Assembly (NCBI GenBank): GCA_946414075.1
Contig: CAMKNA010000017.1
Location: 1-43,796 of the forward strand
DNA: 43,796 nt
Reading direction: 5' to 3'
Source of the DNA: an uncultured Fibrobacter sp.
GTDB taxonomy: Bacteria; Fibrobacterota; Fibrobacteria; Fibrobacterales; Fibrobacteraceae
Under the pieces are notes generated by a model. The model worked only from the letters and a program-made list of their open reading frames with translations, was not told where the DNA came from and did not search any database. The position numbers and the translations under genes were made by a program. Positions 25,422 through 33,200 of this stretch are shown in pieces (position 1 is the first letter of the stretch; every line of letters starts with the position of its first letter).

Positions 25422-27085
25422 TATTGATTCTCCCCCGCTAGTAGCCGCATATAATGGACCAACCCACGAGCCTCATCCTCGGTAACCCTGCCCCGGTAGG
25501 GATTCATATTGATACGGCCGTTCAAAATGACATGGACAAGGGAATCTGCGCCCAAGGAATCCAGCCGTTCCAGAGAGAGCTTCTGAGGCAAAGGATAAAA
25601 CTCGCGAACGAATTTCTCGTTAAACTTTCCATCATTTCCATGGCAGCTAGCACAGCGGGACGCCCATATTCCCTCAATGGACTTGGCCGACGCCAACTCC
25701 TGCACGGATACCACCGCCGATGTCGTGTCCGAACCGCCCCCTGCCCAAAAAGCCCCTACAAAGACACCCAGGATTCCTGCAAGAACGATAGCGACAAACC
25801 TTATACGATTTCCCAAGATAGACCACAAAGGCCTAGCACACAAAACAATACTCGCCACAAGCACAAGTAAAGGCAGGCACAGGGGAACAATGTTCGCCAC
25901 CGACAAGGAAACAAGGACGCCACTATCGCAAGAAACAGCCCAGGTTACATACACCAAGGTAACAAGAACACCTAACAACAAGGGCAGACGCAAAGCAGAG
26001 AAAACATTGGACTCAGACACTTCCATTTTGGCAGGGTCGTCTTCCTGCAAGACGATTTCCCCCATAACCACATCGTCGCCTTCCAACAGTGCACTCAACT
26101 TTGCACGCAGAACAAAGAACAGGAGAACAAATAATCCCATCGAAAAGGCAACAAGACCCAAGTCCAGCCATCCGAAAGCATTCGCCACATCGTATTCTGA
26201 AGGGGTCACAAGGATATAGCGTTCCAGTCCTAGGGAAACAAGGATAGAGAACGCCACCAGAAGCCTTCCAAAGGTATTCTCACGGATAACCCGCAACCAC
26301 ATAAATTGGGGAACCACCGCCCCGAGAAAAAACACTTCGAAGGAAAACATCCCCTTCAACAGGAATTCCCAGAACCAGAAGGCCGCCATGAACCAGGAAA
26401 GGGAAAGCATCAGCTTTTCCAACACGCGGACGCGACAGTGCTCCGCCGTAAGGAGAATGATAACCAGGGCAAGCCCCGAATAGATTGCCCCCGCAATAAA
26501 GTAAAGCGGGAAATACGCCCCTCTCCACTCGGGAACAAATGTTACTGCAAAATCAAGACTTACAATAGTGTGGACCCAAAGAACCAGGGGGAAAAGCAGC
26601 CAAGCCATGGGACGAATCAGTTTTTTAAGAGCAGGTTTCTTTTCGCTAAACAGGTGATTAATAAAAAACAATAGGGAGACCACGCCGTAAACGGCAATGC
26701 AACAGAAATCCCAGACTAACGGGGAACGAAGGTTCGCAAAGTTCCCGCGGGCATCTAGAAATGGAACCACCATGTAAAAATTATCGATAACACCCAGGTG
26801 AACCAGGGGGAACAGGGCCGCCACAACCAAGGAGCACAAAGTTGATAGCTCCGCAATCATAGAAGTCCTACGGCCAAGGGGATATCCCAAAGCGAGGAAT
26901 ATGGCCGAAATCAAGGTTCCCGCATGGGCAAGGCCAATCCATAACACAAAGAGTGAAATGGGAATCCCCCAGAAGGTGCGAGCATCCGTATGCCATGCGG
27001 TCGGGCCATCCCATAGGGAGAGTCCGAAGGCAGATGCCCCGAGAAGCAGAAGAACAGCCCCTATGTACACGAGGATTCTGTACAC
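25421..27085 (-). CDS. ActC/NrfD-family quinol-interacting membrane protein fused to a cytochrome c
   Basis: 554 residues from a GTG start that overlaps the upstream TAG. Residues about 1-350 are an NrfD/ActC-type polytopic domain; WIGLAHAGTLISAIFLALG, ALFPLVHLG and NFANLRSPLVWDFCCIAVYG match ActC of Alternative Complex III better than classical NrfD. In that complex ActC holds the quinol site. After a polar cytoplasmic linker (about 350-385) come more membrane helices, then a C-terminal class I cytochrome c with haem motif CASCH at 478-482 and a likely axial Met near 527. The fusion would put the electron exit on the same chain as the quinol site. It is the fifth gene of the operon, coupled on both sides. 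Confidence 0.9.
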   Translation of the reverse strand: MYRILVYIGAVLLLLGASAFGLSLWDGPTAWHTDARTFWGIPISLFVLWIGLAHAGTLISAIFLALGYPLGRRTSMIAELSTLCSLVVAALFPLVHLGVIDNFYMVVPFLDARGNFANLRSPLVWDFCCIAVYGVVSLLFFINHLFSEKKPALKKLIRPMAWLLFPLVLWVHTIVSLDFAVTFVPEWRGAYFPLYFIAGAIYSGLALVIILLTAEHCRVRVLEKLMLSLSWFMAAFWFWEFLLKGMFSFEVFFLGAVVPQFMWLRVIRENTFGRLLVAFSILVSLGLERYILVTPSEYDVANAFGWLDLGLVAFSMGLFVLLFFVLRAKLSALLEGDDVVMGEIVLQEDDPAKMEVSESNVFSALRLPLLLGVLVTLVYVTWAVSCDSGVLVSLSVANIVPLCLPLLVLVASIVLCARPLWSILGNRIRFVAIVLAGILGVFVGAFWAGGGSDTTSAVVSVQELASAKSIEGIWASRCASCHGNDGKFNEKFVREFYPLPQKLSLERLDSLGADSLVHVILNGRINMNPYRGRVTEDEARGLVHYMRLLAGENQ

Positions 27086-27951
27086 TAGCGTCTCCCCCGC
27101 ATATAAACGACAGACGGATCTAGTGCAGCAATTTCTGCCGGAACATAAAGATTACGGTGTTTGGCTTCTTTAACTAAGGAGGAGTCCTGATCAAGCCAAT
27201 TGCCAAAAATAATGGCGTTTTTAGGACAAGCTTCGCTACAGGCCGTTTTCAAGCCACTCCCCCGCCACTCCGTACCTGGCTTTGCCACCATCTGCGCATG
27301 CTTGTGGTCTTGCAAACGTTGTATGCAAAGGGAGCATTTCTCCATGACCCCCTTTTCACGAAGGGGAACGCCTGGATTGAATTTACGGACAAGACCTTCC
27401 TTAACACTGTCTACATAATTGAACTTACGGGCCCCCACAGGGCAGTTCGCCCCACAAAACCTGGAACCGGTACAACGCTTGTACATCATGGTACTGAGAC
27501 CATCAGGACTGTGACTTGCTGCGCCCGTAGGACAGACCTTTTCACAGGGCGCGTTCCCGCAATGGAAACACATAGCCGGGGCACCGCCATGCATCTCGAT
27601 CCAATGCATGAACCTTCCCGCATCACGCTGCTCTTTGGGCGATAGCGGGATGTTGTTTTCTTCCATGCAGGCAAGAATGCACTTTCCACAACCATCGCAG
27701 GCATCCAGGTCTATCGCCATTCCAAAGCGGTTCAAGGGAGAAGCTCCTGGAGCCCTGATGGCACCTGGCATAGGGACCTGAACCAGGTCGAAGGCTCCTT
27801 TGGAGCAGGACAATGCCTGGCGGACTTCCTTCTCAAATTCAGCAAGTTCTGGAACTGAGACACCAGAAAAATCGGGAACACGGCGACAGCCCCACAAGAC
27901 CTGCATTAATGCCACAACTGAACATGCCTTGATAAATTCTCGCCTATCCAT
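27085..27951 (-). CDS. Ferredoxin-type iron-sulfur subunit (ActB C-terminal/NrfC-like)
   Basis: About 288 residues from the ATG at 27951. The N-terminus DRREFIK is a twin-arginine motif, followed by a hydrophobic stretch and LWGC, which may be a lipid-attachment Cys22, so export by Tat is likely. Four cluster motifs follow: Cys85-88-91-95, Cys128-131-136-140, Cys160-166-170 and Cys206-209-238-242. The third reads CTGSRFC, with Ser where NrfC has Cys. ActB of Alternative Complex III has the equivalent CxGTRYC and binds three [4Fe-4S] and one [3Fe-4S] clusters, so the same is predicted here. The large molybdopterin-like half of ActB is absent. It would pass electrons between the pentahaem cytochrome and the membrane subunit. 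Confidence 0.92.
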   Translation of the reverse strand: MDRREFIKACSVVALMQVLWGCRRVPDFSGVSVPELAEFEKEVRQALSCSKGAFDLVQVPMPGAIRAPGASPLNRFGMAIDLDACDGCGKCILACMEENNIPLSPKEQRDAGRFMHWIEMHGGAPAMCFHCGNAPCEKVCPTGAASHSPDGLSTMMYKRCTGSRFCGANCPVGARKFNYVDSVKEGLVRKFNPGVPLREKGVMEKCSLCIQRLQDHKHAQMVAKPGTEWRGSGLKTACSEACPKNAIIFGNWLDQDSSLVKEAKHRNLYVPAEIAALDPSVVYMRGRR

Positions 27952-27962
27952 AAAACCCAAAC

Positions 27963-28490
27963 CTAGCGGTGACACGCCCCGCAATGAACAGCCGCCCGCT
28001 TAAAGTCCCTATCCTTAAAACTCTTGCCACTATGGCAATCCATGCACATCTGCATAGTCCAAAGTTCCCCACCGTAAAGGTTCTTGCGGATTTTTTCCAT
28101 GGAACCGTGACAATCCGAACACGAAACTTTGGCTGCGAAATGCAGTCCGTGATGAAACACCACATGTTCAGGGAGAACCTTCTTGTGGCTCCAGGGAAAA
28201 TCCTCAGCATGGGCCAAAAGCGAATCTAACTTCTCGATACCGGGATTTTCTGTTAAAGGGAGCCTGTGGCAATCCATGCAGTCGGCTTTTGAAGGCATGA
28301 ACGCATTTGCCTGGTATGCAACTCCCGCATGGCAATGTAAACAGTCTAGCCCAATAGAATCCCCGTGGAGTGAATGATCAAAGGGAATTATTCCAGGGGG
28401 CTTAATCTCGGATGCCTGCTGACGGAACAAAAAATCGGCCAGGAAAAACCCGCACAAAAGCGCCAACAATCCAGCCATCAAGTATTTCAT
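27963..28490 (-). CDS. Membrane-anchored pentahaem cytochrome c (ActA-like)
   Basis: About 175 residues from the ATG at 28490; TTG codons upstream in frame are less likely starts. One N-terminal hydrophobic helix anchors a periplasmic domain with five CXXCH motifs, at residues about 50, 71, 124, 149 and 170, plus scattered His residues as distal ligands. Haem number and gene order fit ActA of Alternative Complex III; NrfB is also pentahaem. It lies 13 bases after the monohaem cytochrome gene and 11 bases before the iron-sulfur gene start. Cytochrome c maturation genes are not in the window. Confidence 0.93.
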   Translation of the reverse strand: MKYLMAGLLALLCGFFLADFLFRQQASEIKPPGIIPFDHSLHGDSIGLDCLHCHAGVAYQANAFMPSKADCMDCHRLPLTENPGIEKLDSLLAHAEDFPWSHKKVLPEHVVFHHGLHFAAKVSCSDCHGSMEKIRKNLYGGELWTMQMCMDCHSGKSFKDRDFKRAAVHCGACHR

Positions 28491-28503
28491 TCCCAATCCC
28501 AAA

Positions 28504-28878
28504 CTACTTCGGTCGTCCCGGATCCTCCGGATTATCCAAAATGTATAAAAGCCAGGCCGTCATCATCTTCGCCTGGTCCTCCGTAAGGGGCGTTATTTCC
28601 ATTGGCGGCCATATTTCGGGATGTTTCGGAGTCGGGTGCATCAGATACCTGACCATTTTCTCTGGTTTTTCGGCATACTGGGCCACATTATCTTTCATGG
28701 GTGGAGCGGCAAACTTGCGGGCCCAACGGTGGCAGGCCTTGCACTCATTGTTGTAGTATTCCTGGGCCTCCGTCTTAAGTTCTGGAGTCACCTTGGGCAA
28801 AGAAAACACCTCTACAGCAAACAAGGTGCCCACCAACAGGGCAAAAAGAGATAAGGCTATCTTGAAGGATCGATCCAT
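28504..28878 (-). CDS. Monohaem cytochrome c
   Basis: 124 residues with an N-terminal hydrophobic signal or anchor (ALSLFALLVGTLFAV) and one haem motif CKACH at 46-50. PPMEITPLTEDQAKMMTAWLL downstream offers an axial Met and the C-terminal helix of a class I cytochrome c. It probably shuttles electrons to or from the complex in the periplasm. Its start is 12 bases after the stop of the FISUMP lipoprotein gene, so it belongs to the same transcript. Confidence 0.9.
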   Translation of the reverse strand: MDRSFKIALSLFALLVGTLFAVEVFSLPKVTPELKTEAQEYYNNECKACHRWARKFAAPPMKDNVAQYAEKPEKMVRYLMHPTPKHPEIWPPMEITPLTEDQAKMMTAWLLYILDNPEDPGRPK

Positions 28879-28890
28879 GTGGAAAGCCCC

Positions 28891-29958
28891 TTATTTCTTG
28901 ATACAGCGCACCGAGAAGGCAAAGGATTTCAAATTCCTGTATTCACCACTAAAAGACTGGTTGGCGTAATACAAGTTCCAGTGGGGAGCCTGGGTCCCAT
29001 TGGCTTCTTCTTCCGCAACCCAAAAATCAGCCTCTTCCCCAAGGAAGGCGAAGGTCCCATTTGCATCACGATAACCTGCAGGAACAGCAGCAAATCCATA
29101 ACGGTTTGTTCCCAGAATTTCTTCGTCATTCTCTTCCCAGCCCGTCTCCTTGCGTAAGCTTGTCCCCACCTCCTCTGTCGCAAAACCTAAAGTCTTGTTG
29201 GATTCCGCCACATAATGAACTAGAGTCTCCATATCCTTGTCTTTCGGGAGATACCAACCATCAGGGCAGACTCCCTGATGCTTTTCCTCAATCAGCTCTC
29301 CTGCTGAGGAATGACTATAGGCCTTGTCCAAATTCAAGGCGGCAGTCCACTGGTAAAGACGCCCGTAGTTGGAACAGCTCTCCAAGCTGTTATTGTAGCA
29401 CCAACTGTTGGAAACCGCATAATTCAGATTCTGAGCCATCCACACCTGGGAACCAATGTGTATGGTCCTATATAGCTGACCATCTCTCTTGTCACATAGA
29501 ACCGTAACAGGAACATTTGCGCAAAGTGAAGTGTCTTCAGGAGCCGATTCTACGGCAACGGTATCTTTGGCGGTATCCTGGACGGTGGTATCTATAGCGA
29601 CGGGAGGAACAGAATCTACCTCCATTTCAGAAGAGGAACTGGACAAAACGGCTTCTTCGGAAGAAGAGCTGCGTTCCAAAGAAGAGCTGGAAAACACTGA
29701 TGAACTGGATAGAACAATCTCATCTTTGGTAACCGAATCTAATACTGCAGAATCGGCAACAGCCGTATCAGCAACGACAGTATCTGCAACCACTTCTTCT
29801 GTGCTAGAAGAAAACTGGACAAGAGAAGAAGATGAAGATTTCGGGACAATGGGAGTCTGATCAGGAGTCCCGGACTTGCATCCCACCAGCAACACAGCAG
29901 ACAAGGTCAAAAACGCCAATGGCGGGACCATCAATCTGTATGAAAAACTTATCAACAT
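28891..29958 (-). CDS. FISUMP-domain lipoprotein, first gene of the cytochrome operon
   Basis: About 355 residues with a lipoprotein signal ending in LLVGC. A long Ser/Asp/Val-rich linker (about 25-150, with runs such as SSSSVFSSSS and VADTVVADTAVADS) leads to a C-terminal FISUMP domain. Its hallmarks are WMAQNLNYAV, WCYNNSLESCSNYGRLYQW, GVCPDGWYLP and SVRCIKK. The domain was named from Fibrobacter succinogenes, where it is highly paralogous; its function is unknown. The linker suggests display away from the membrane. ATGs occur at 29961 and 29958; the latter is 5 bases after TATATTTC, matching other starts in this window. The stop is 12 bases before the monohaem cytochrome start. Confidence 0.9.
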   Translation of the reverse strand: MLISFSYRLMVPPLAFLTLSAVLLVGCKSGTPDQTPIVPKSSSSSLVQFSSSTEEVVADTVVADTAVADSAVLDSVTKDEIVLSSSSVFSSSSLERSSSSEEAVLSSSSSEMEVDSVPPVAIDTTVQDTAKDTVAVESAPEDTSLCANVPVTVLCDKRDGQLYRTIHIGSQVWMAQNLNYAVSNSWCYNNSLESCSNYGRLYQWTAALNLDKAYSHSSAGELIEEKHQGVCPDGWYLPKDKDMETLVHYVAESNKTLGFATEEVGTSLRKETGWEENDEEILGTNRYGFAAVPAGYRDANGTFAFLGEEADFWVAEEEANGTQAPHWNLYYANQSFSGEYRNLKSFAFSVRCIKK

Positions 29959-29963
29959 CATCA

Positions 29964-29971
29964 GAAATATA
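29964..29971 (-). promoter_or_regulatory. Candidate -7 element of the FISUMP/cytochrome operon
   Basis: On the minus strand TATATTTC lies 5 bases before the ATG at 29958; no Shine-Dalgarno sequence precedes the start. No clear -35 box was found. Confidence 0.45.
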
Positions 29972-30115
29972 CGCAAATTTCACCAAAAAAGCGAAAAAAA
30001 CGGGTAAAAAAAGAAAAATATATCCAAGTCCGTCTATTCCTTTACAGACAAGGTAAATTTTTCGGTATATTCACCAGGAAACGGGCCCGATTTAAAGCCA
30101 AAAACGGTCTTTTTA

Positions 30116-30146
30116 TTGTAAAAACATCCATTTTTTGCTATATTTG
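30116..30146 (+). promoter_or_regulatory. Promoter of the tRNA-Pro gene
   Basis: TTGTAA (30116-30121), 17 bases, then TATATTTG (30139-30146), 7 bases before the tRNA. Confidence 0.75.
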
Positions 30147-30153
30147 GCCACTG

Positions 30154-30227
30154 CGGGGTGTAGCTCAGCCTGGTAGAGCGTCTGCTTTGGGAGCAGAATG
30201 TCGTCAGTTCGAATCTGGCTACCCCGA
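30154..30227 (+). tRNA. tRNA-Pro (anticodon TGG)
   Basis: Full cloverleaf: acceptor CGGGGTG/TACCCCG, D arm GCTC/GAGC, anticodon stem TCTGC/GCAGA with loop TTTGGGA (TGG), T arm GTCAG/CTGGC, discriminator A. CCA is not encoded. Confidence 0.96.
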
Positions 30228-30233
30228 TACAAA

Positions 30234-30254
30234 ACACCCCCATCAGGGGGTTTG
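30234..30254 (+). terminator. Weak terminator after tRNA-Pro
   Basis: CACCCCC and GGGGGTTTG form a short GC hairpin around ATCA with only three T. It lies 21 bases before the start of the GH2-like gene, so some transcription may read through into that gene. Confidence 0.45.
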
Positions 30255-30275
30255 GCGTATAAAAGGAAAGCCCGA

Positions 30276-33104
30276 ATGAACAAAATCATGAGCCTCGACG
30301 GCGACTGGCAGATGAAGTGGGATACGGAAGACTCCGGAATTTCCAACCGCTGGTACGCAACCAACCCTTCCGATACCGAAACCGTGACCGTTCCCCATAT
30401 CTGGGAGCGTTCCTTTGACAAGCTGCTCATGTCCCAGGACTGTGCCTTCTATTTCAAGCGTTTCACCCTGGACGATGACAAACTCGTAGCCAAGCGCATT
30501 TTCCTCCGTTTTGAACGAATTGCCACCCACGCCACCGTCTGGCTCAACGGAATCCGCCTGGGAACGCACTTCGGGGCGTACACACCTTTTACGCTTGAAA
30601 CCCAGAAAGCTATTAAAATTGGCGAAGAAAACATTTTGTGCATCCGCGTAGCAAACATGGGTGCATCCAACAGCCGTATCGACTTCGGACGCGAGAGTGA
30701 AGATGGCGCCGATGACCGCTACGCCCACCCCAGCGAAATGCCGGTCGGTCTCCCCTGGAACCAATACCCCTTCGGCGGCATCTTCGGTCATGTAGACCTT
30801 ATTCTAGGAAGCTCCGCCTACATAGCCGACCTGCATGTCGAGCCCGACATGGATCAGGAGCGAGTTGCCGCAGAAATCACCTTCAACAACCCCCGTGGAT
30901 TCCAGACACGCATTCGCTTCTTGATGAGAAATGCGGTCGGCGATGTATACGAATGGTACAAGGAAGTGAAGCTGGACAAGGAAAACATGACCCAGCGTTT
31001 CGCCTTCCAGATTAAAGACTGGAAAAAAGACAAGTGTGTCTGGAGCCTAGACAAGCCCAACATGTTTGCCCTGGAAGTCCAGTTAGAAGTTAAAGCAGGC
31101 AAAAACAAGGCCCCTGAATACAGTTTCCCTGTGGTCAGGACATTTGGCTTCCGTAAATTCGACTGCATCAAGGGTGACTATTACTTAAACGACTCCATTC
31201 TCAAGATTCAGGGATTAAGCTACAACCAGCAGTGGAGCGAAGGCGGTCTCTGGACAGACAAAAATCCTGCCCTCAAGAAAGACCTTCAGGCCGTCAAGGA
31301 TGCGGGGTTCAACGCCATCCGTAGCTGTGGAGCTCCGCTGACCAACGAAGCTTTGGATATATGCGATGAAATCGGCCTCCTGGTATTCCAGGAGTTTCCC
31401 ATCCACACCATGCGTTCTACACCCAAGGGGCTGGATATAGCAAAGAAGCTCATTACGGACCTGGTCCGTGACCAGCACAACCACCCCTCTATCGCCGTAT
31501 GGATACTCGGTGCGGAAAACGGGACATTCATGTTGCAGAACGGCAACAAACTCTTGAATGCCATCGGCCCCATCGACATGCTGAGACCAGCCATCAGTAA
31601 CCTGGACAGCATTTACCTGGATAACGAGGGTGTGTTCCATAAGGATACAGGCAAACTTCTACCCGTTTCCGTCGACCATATTTCCCAGTATGCAAGTCTA
31701 CGAATCAACCCCCGTCTGTGTCCAAATGCAAACTATTCCCATTATCTCGCCCATTGCTTTGATCGGGAAGACGAAGAACTGACCATCCCTGATTCGGGAC
31801 TTGGTGACAGCATCTTTCAGGATGAAGACGAAAGAGTCGACTTGGATGTGAGCAACAAAATGTTGGTCACACTAAAGAACCACACCCTGCTTCCCAGCAA
31901 ACCGACCAACCTGCGCGGTCCACGAAGCATCAAGAACCAAAAATCTATCAAGAATACCTATAAGGCCCTGGAAGACTTCCTGGCCAAGGCAGACATCGGA
32001 ACATGGAAAAAGTTTGACTCTTTCTGCAACGATGTCAATCGAATCGCCATCAAAAGCAAACTAGACCAGATTACAGCTTTTCAAAGCAACCCCCAAATTG
32101 CAGGTTTCTTCCTGGACCAGTGGGCGGACTATGGCATCGATTTTAGCGGGCTCAACGATGAAAACCGAAAGAGTAAGGGATTCACTGATTTTATCAAGGA
32201 AATCACCACTCCTAGCCGCATTCTCGTAAGCGAACTGGAACATGTAGTCACGCCTCAAAGCGAAGTCAGTTTCCAACTGACCCTTCTAAACAACAGCCGC
32301 CTAGAGAATGTTGGTGTTGAAGTTTCTGTGCTAGACGAGAAAGGCAAAGTTGTAAGCACCAAGACGCAATCTCCTGATGAACCCGTGGGCAAGACAAGCC
32401 TCACGCAATTAGGTATTTGTACCCTTATGGCTCCCCGTAGCGTAGGCAAATACCAAATCAAGTTTACCCTCAAGGAGAACGGAAAAGAAATCCATTCATC
32501 CACAGAAGACTTGATTGTCATTGAGCAGGCAGATGTGAAGTCCGCCATGAAGAAAGTTTGTTTCTTGGACAACAGCGAAGAGTCCAGCGATGCACTCGCC
32601 GCGCTTTCTGGGCCGGAAAAAATCATTTTCACAGCAAACCTCAGCTCCTGGCCCGACGAAATTTTGGACAAAATAGTAGATGTCACTAAGAACGGTGGCA
32701 AAACGCTTCTGCTTTCGGACATGACCCAGGATGACGTCGACTTCTTGAACCAGAGCCACCAATTTGACTGTACCCTGGATTCTCAGTGGTCCACAGGTGC
32801 AAACGGAATTAGCCTCCACTATATTCCGGACGGTTCTGATCTCTTGAAAGTCTTCGGAACCAATGTTCTTGACCATACGGTCGCTTCTGTCATGCCAAGC
32901 CTTTCCATGAGCAAGTTGGATGGAGCATCAGTCTTTGCGGAATCCATCTCCATCAAGGACGGTGAAGTCAAAGGTGGCGTGGACCTGCAAATGCTCCCCT
33001 TTGGCAAGGGCAAAATCATGTTCAACCAGTTCAACATCTTCGAAGGGCTTGAAACCAACGCCCTGGCGGATGCCCTATTTACAGCCATCGTGAACATTCT
33101 CTAA
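30276..33104 (+). CDS. Cytoplasmic GH2-family glycoside hydrolase-like protein
   Basis: 942 residues from the ATG at 30276, with AAGGA 8 bases upstream; the longer frame runs through tRNA-Pro. The GH2 sugar-binding domain (about 1-190, LRFERIATHATVWLNGIRLGTHFGAYTPF), an Ig-like domain (about 195-300) and a TIM-barrel start (FGFRKFDCIKGDYYLND) are clear. The acid/base motif reads NHPSIAVWILGAENG: Glu414 is present, but the residue before it is Ala, where GH2 enzymes have Asn. The nucleophile is not obvious. After about 660 come an Ig-like segment and a C-terminal alpha/beta domain resembling a glutamine-amidotransferase-like fold. No signal peptide is seen, so it would act on oligosaccharides inside the cell, if active. 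Confidence 0.82.
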   Translation: MNKIMSLDGDWQMKWDTEDSGISNRWYATNPSDTETVTVPHIWERSFDKLLMSQDCAFYFKRFTLDDDKLVAKRIFLRFERIATHATVWLNGIRLGTHFGAYTPFTLETQKAIKIGEENILCIRVANMGASNSRIDFGRESEDGADDRYAHPSEMPVGLPWNQYPFGGIFGHVDLILGSSAYIADLHVEPDMDQERVAAEITFNNPRGFQTRIRFLMRNAVGDVYEWYKEVKLDKENMTQRFAFQIKDWKKDKCVWSLDKPNMFALEVQLEVKAGKNKAPEYSFPVVRTFGFRKFDCIKGDYYLNDSILKIQGLSYNQQWSEGGLWTDKNPALKKDLQAVKDAGFNAIRSCGAPLTNEALDICDEIGLLVFQEFPIHTMRSTPKGLDIAKKLITDLVRDQHNHPSIAVWILGAENGTFMLQNGNKLLNAIGPIDMLRPAISNLDSIYLDNEGVFHKDTGKLLPVSVDHISQYASLRINPRLCPNANYSHYLAHCFDREDEELTIPDSGLGDSIFQDEDERVDLDVSNKMLVTLKNHTLLPSKPTNLRGPRSIKNQKSIKNTYKALEDFLAKADIGTWKKFDSFCNDVNRIAIKSKLDQITAFQSNPQIAGFFLDQWADYGIDFSGLNDENRKSKGFTDFIKEITTPSRILVSELEHVVTPQSEVSFQLTLLNNSRLENVGVEVSVLDEKGKVVSTKTQSPDEPVGKTSLTQLGICTLMAPRSVGKYQIKFTLKENGKEIHSSTEDLIVIEQADVKSAMKKVCFLDNSEESSDALAALSGPEKIIFTANLSSWPDEILDKIVDVTKNGGKTLLLSDMTQDDVDFLNQSHQFDCTLDSQWSTGANGISLHYIPDGSDLLKVFGTNVLDHTVASVMPSLSMSKLDGASVFAESISIKDGEVKGGVDLQMLPFGKGKIMFNQFNIFEGLETNALADALFTAIVNIL

Positions 33105-33127
33105 GATCACAAAGGCTTACAATAATC

Positions 33128-33155
33128 AAAATGCCCCGAACGGGGCATTTTTTTT
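33128..33155 (+). terminator. Terminator of the GH2-like gene
   Basis: AAATGCCCC and GGGGCATTT form a perfect hairpin around GAAC, followed by a run of eight or more T. Confidence 0.9.
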
Positions 33156-33188
33156 CGTTATCTTTTTTTTTCACCGGTCCATTAAATT

Positions 33189-33196
33189 TATATTTA
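33189..33196 (+). promoter_or_regulatory. Candidate -7 element of the lipoprotein gene
   Basis: TATATTTA ends 4 bases before the ATG at 33201 and no Shine-Dalgarno sequence is present. A leaderless start is possible. Confidence 0.4.
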
Positions 33197-33200
33197 GCTC

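Noticed and set aside
25421..28878. NrfABCD-type nitrite reductase operon
   Set aside because: No NrfA-like catalytic cytochrome (no CXXCK haem motif) is present, and the membrane and ferredoxin subunits resemble ActC and ActB.
30198..30275. N-terminal extension of the GH2-like frame
   Set aside because: It begins inside tRNA-Pro; a Shine-Dalgarno sequence and the GH2 N-terminus support the ATG at 30276.
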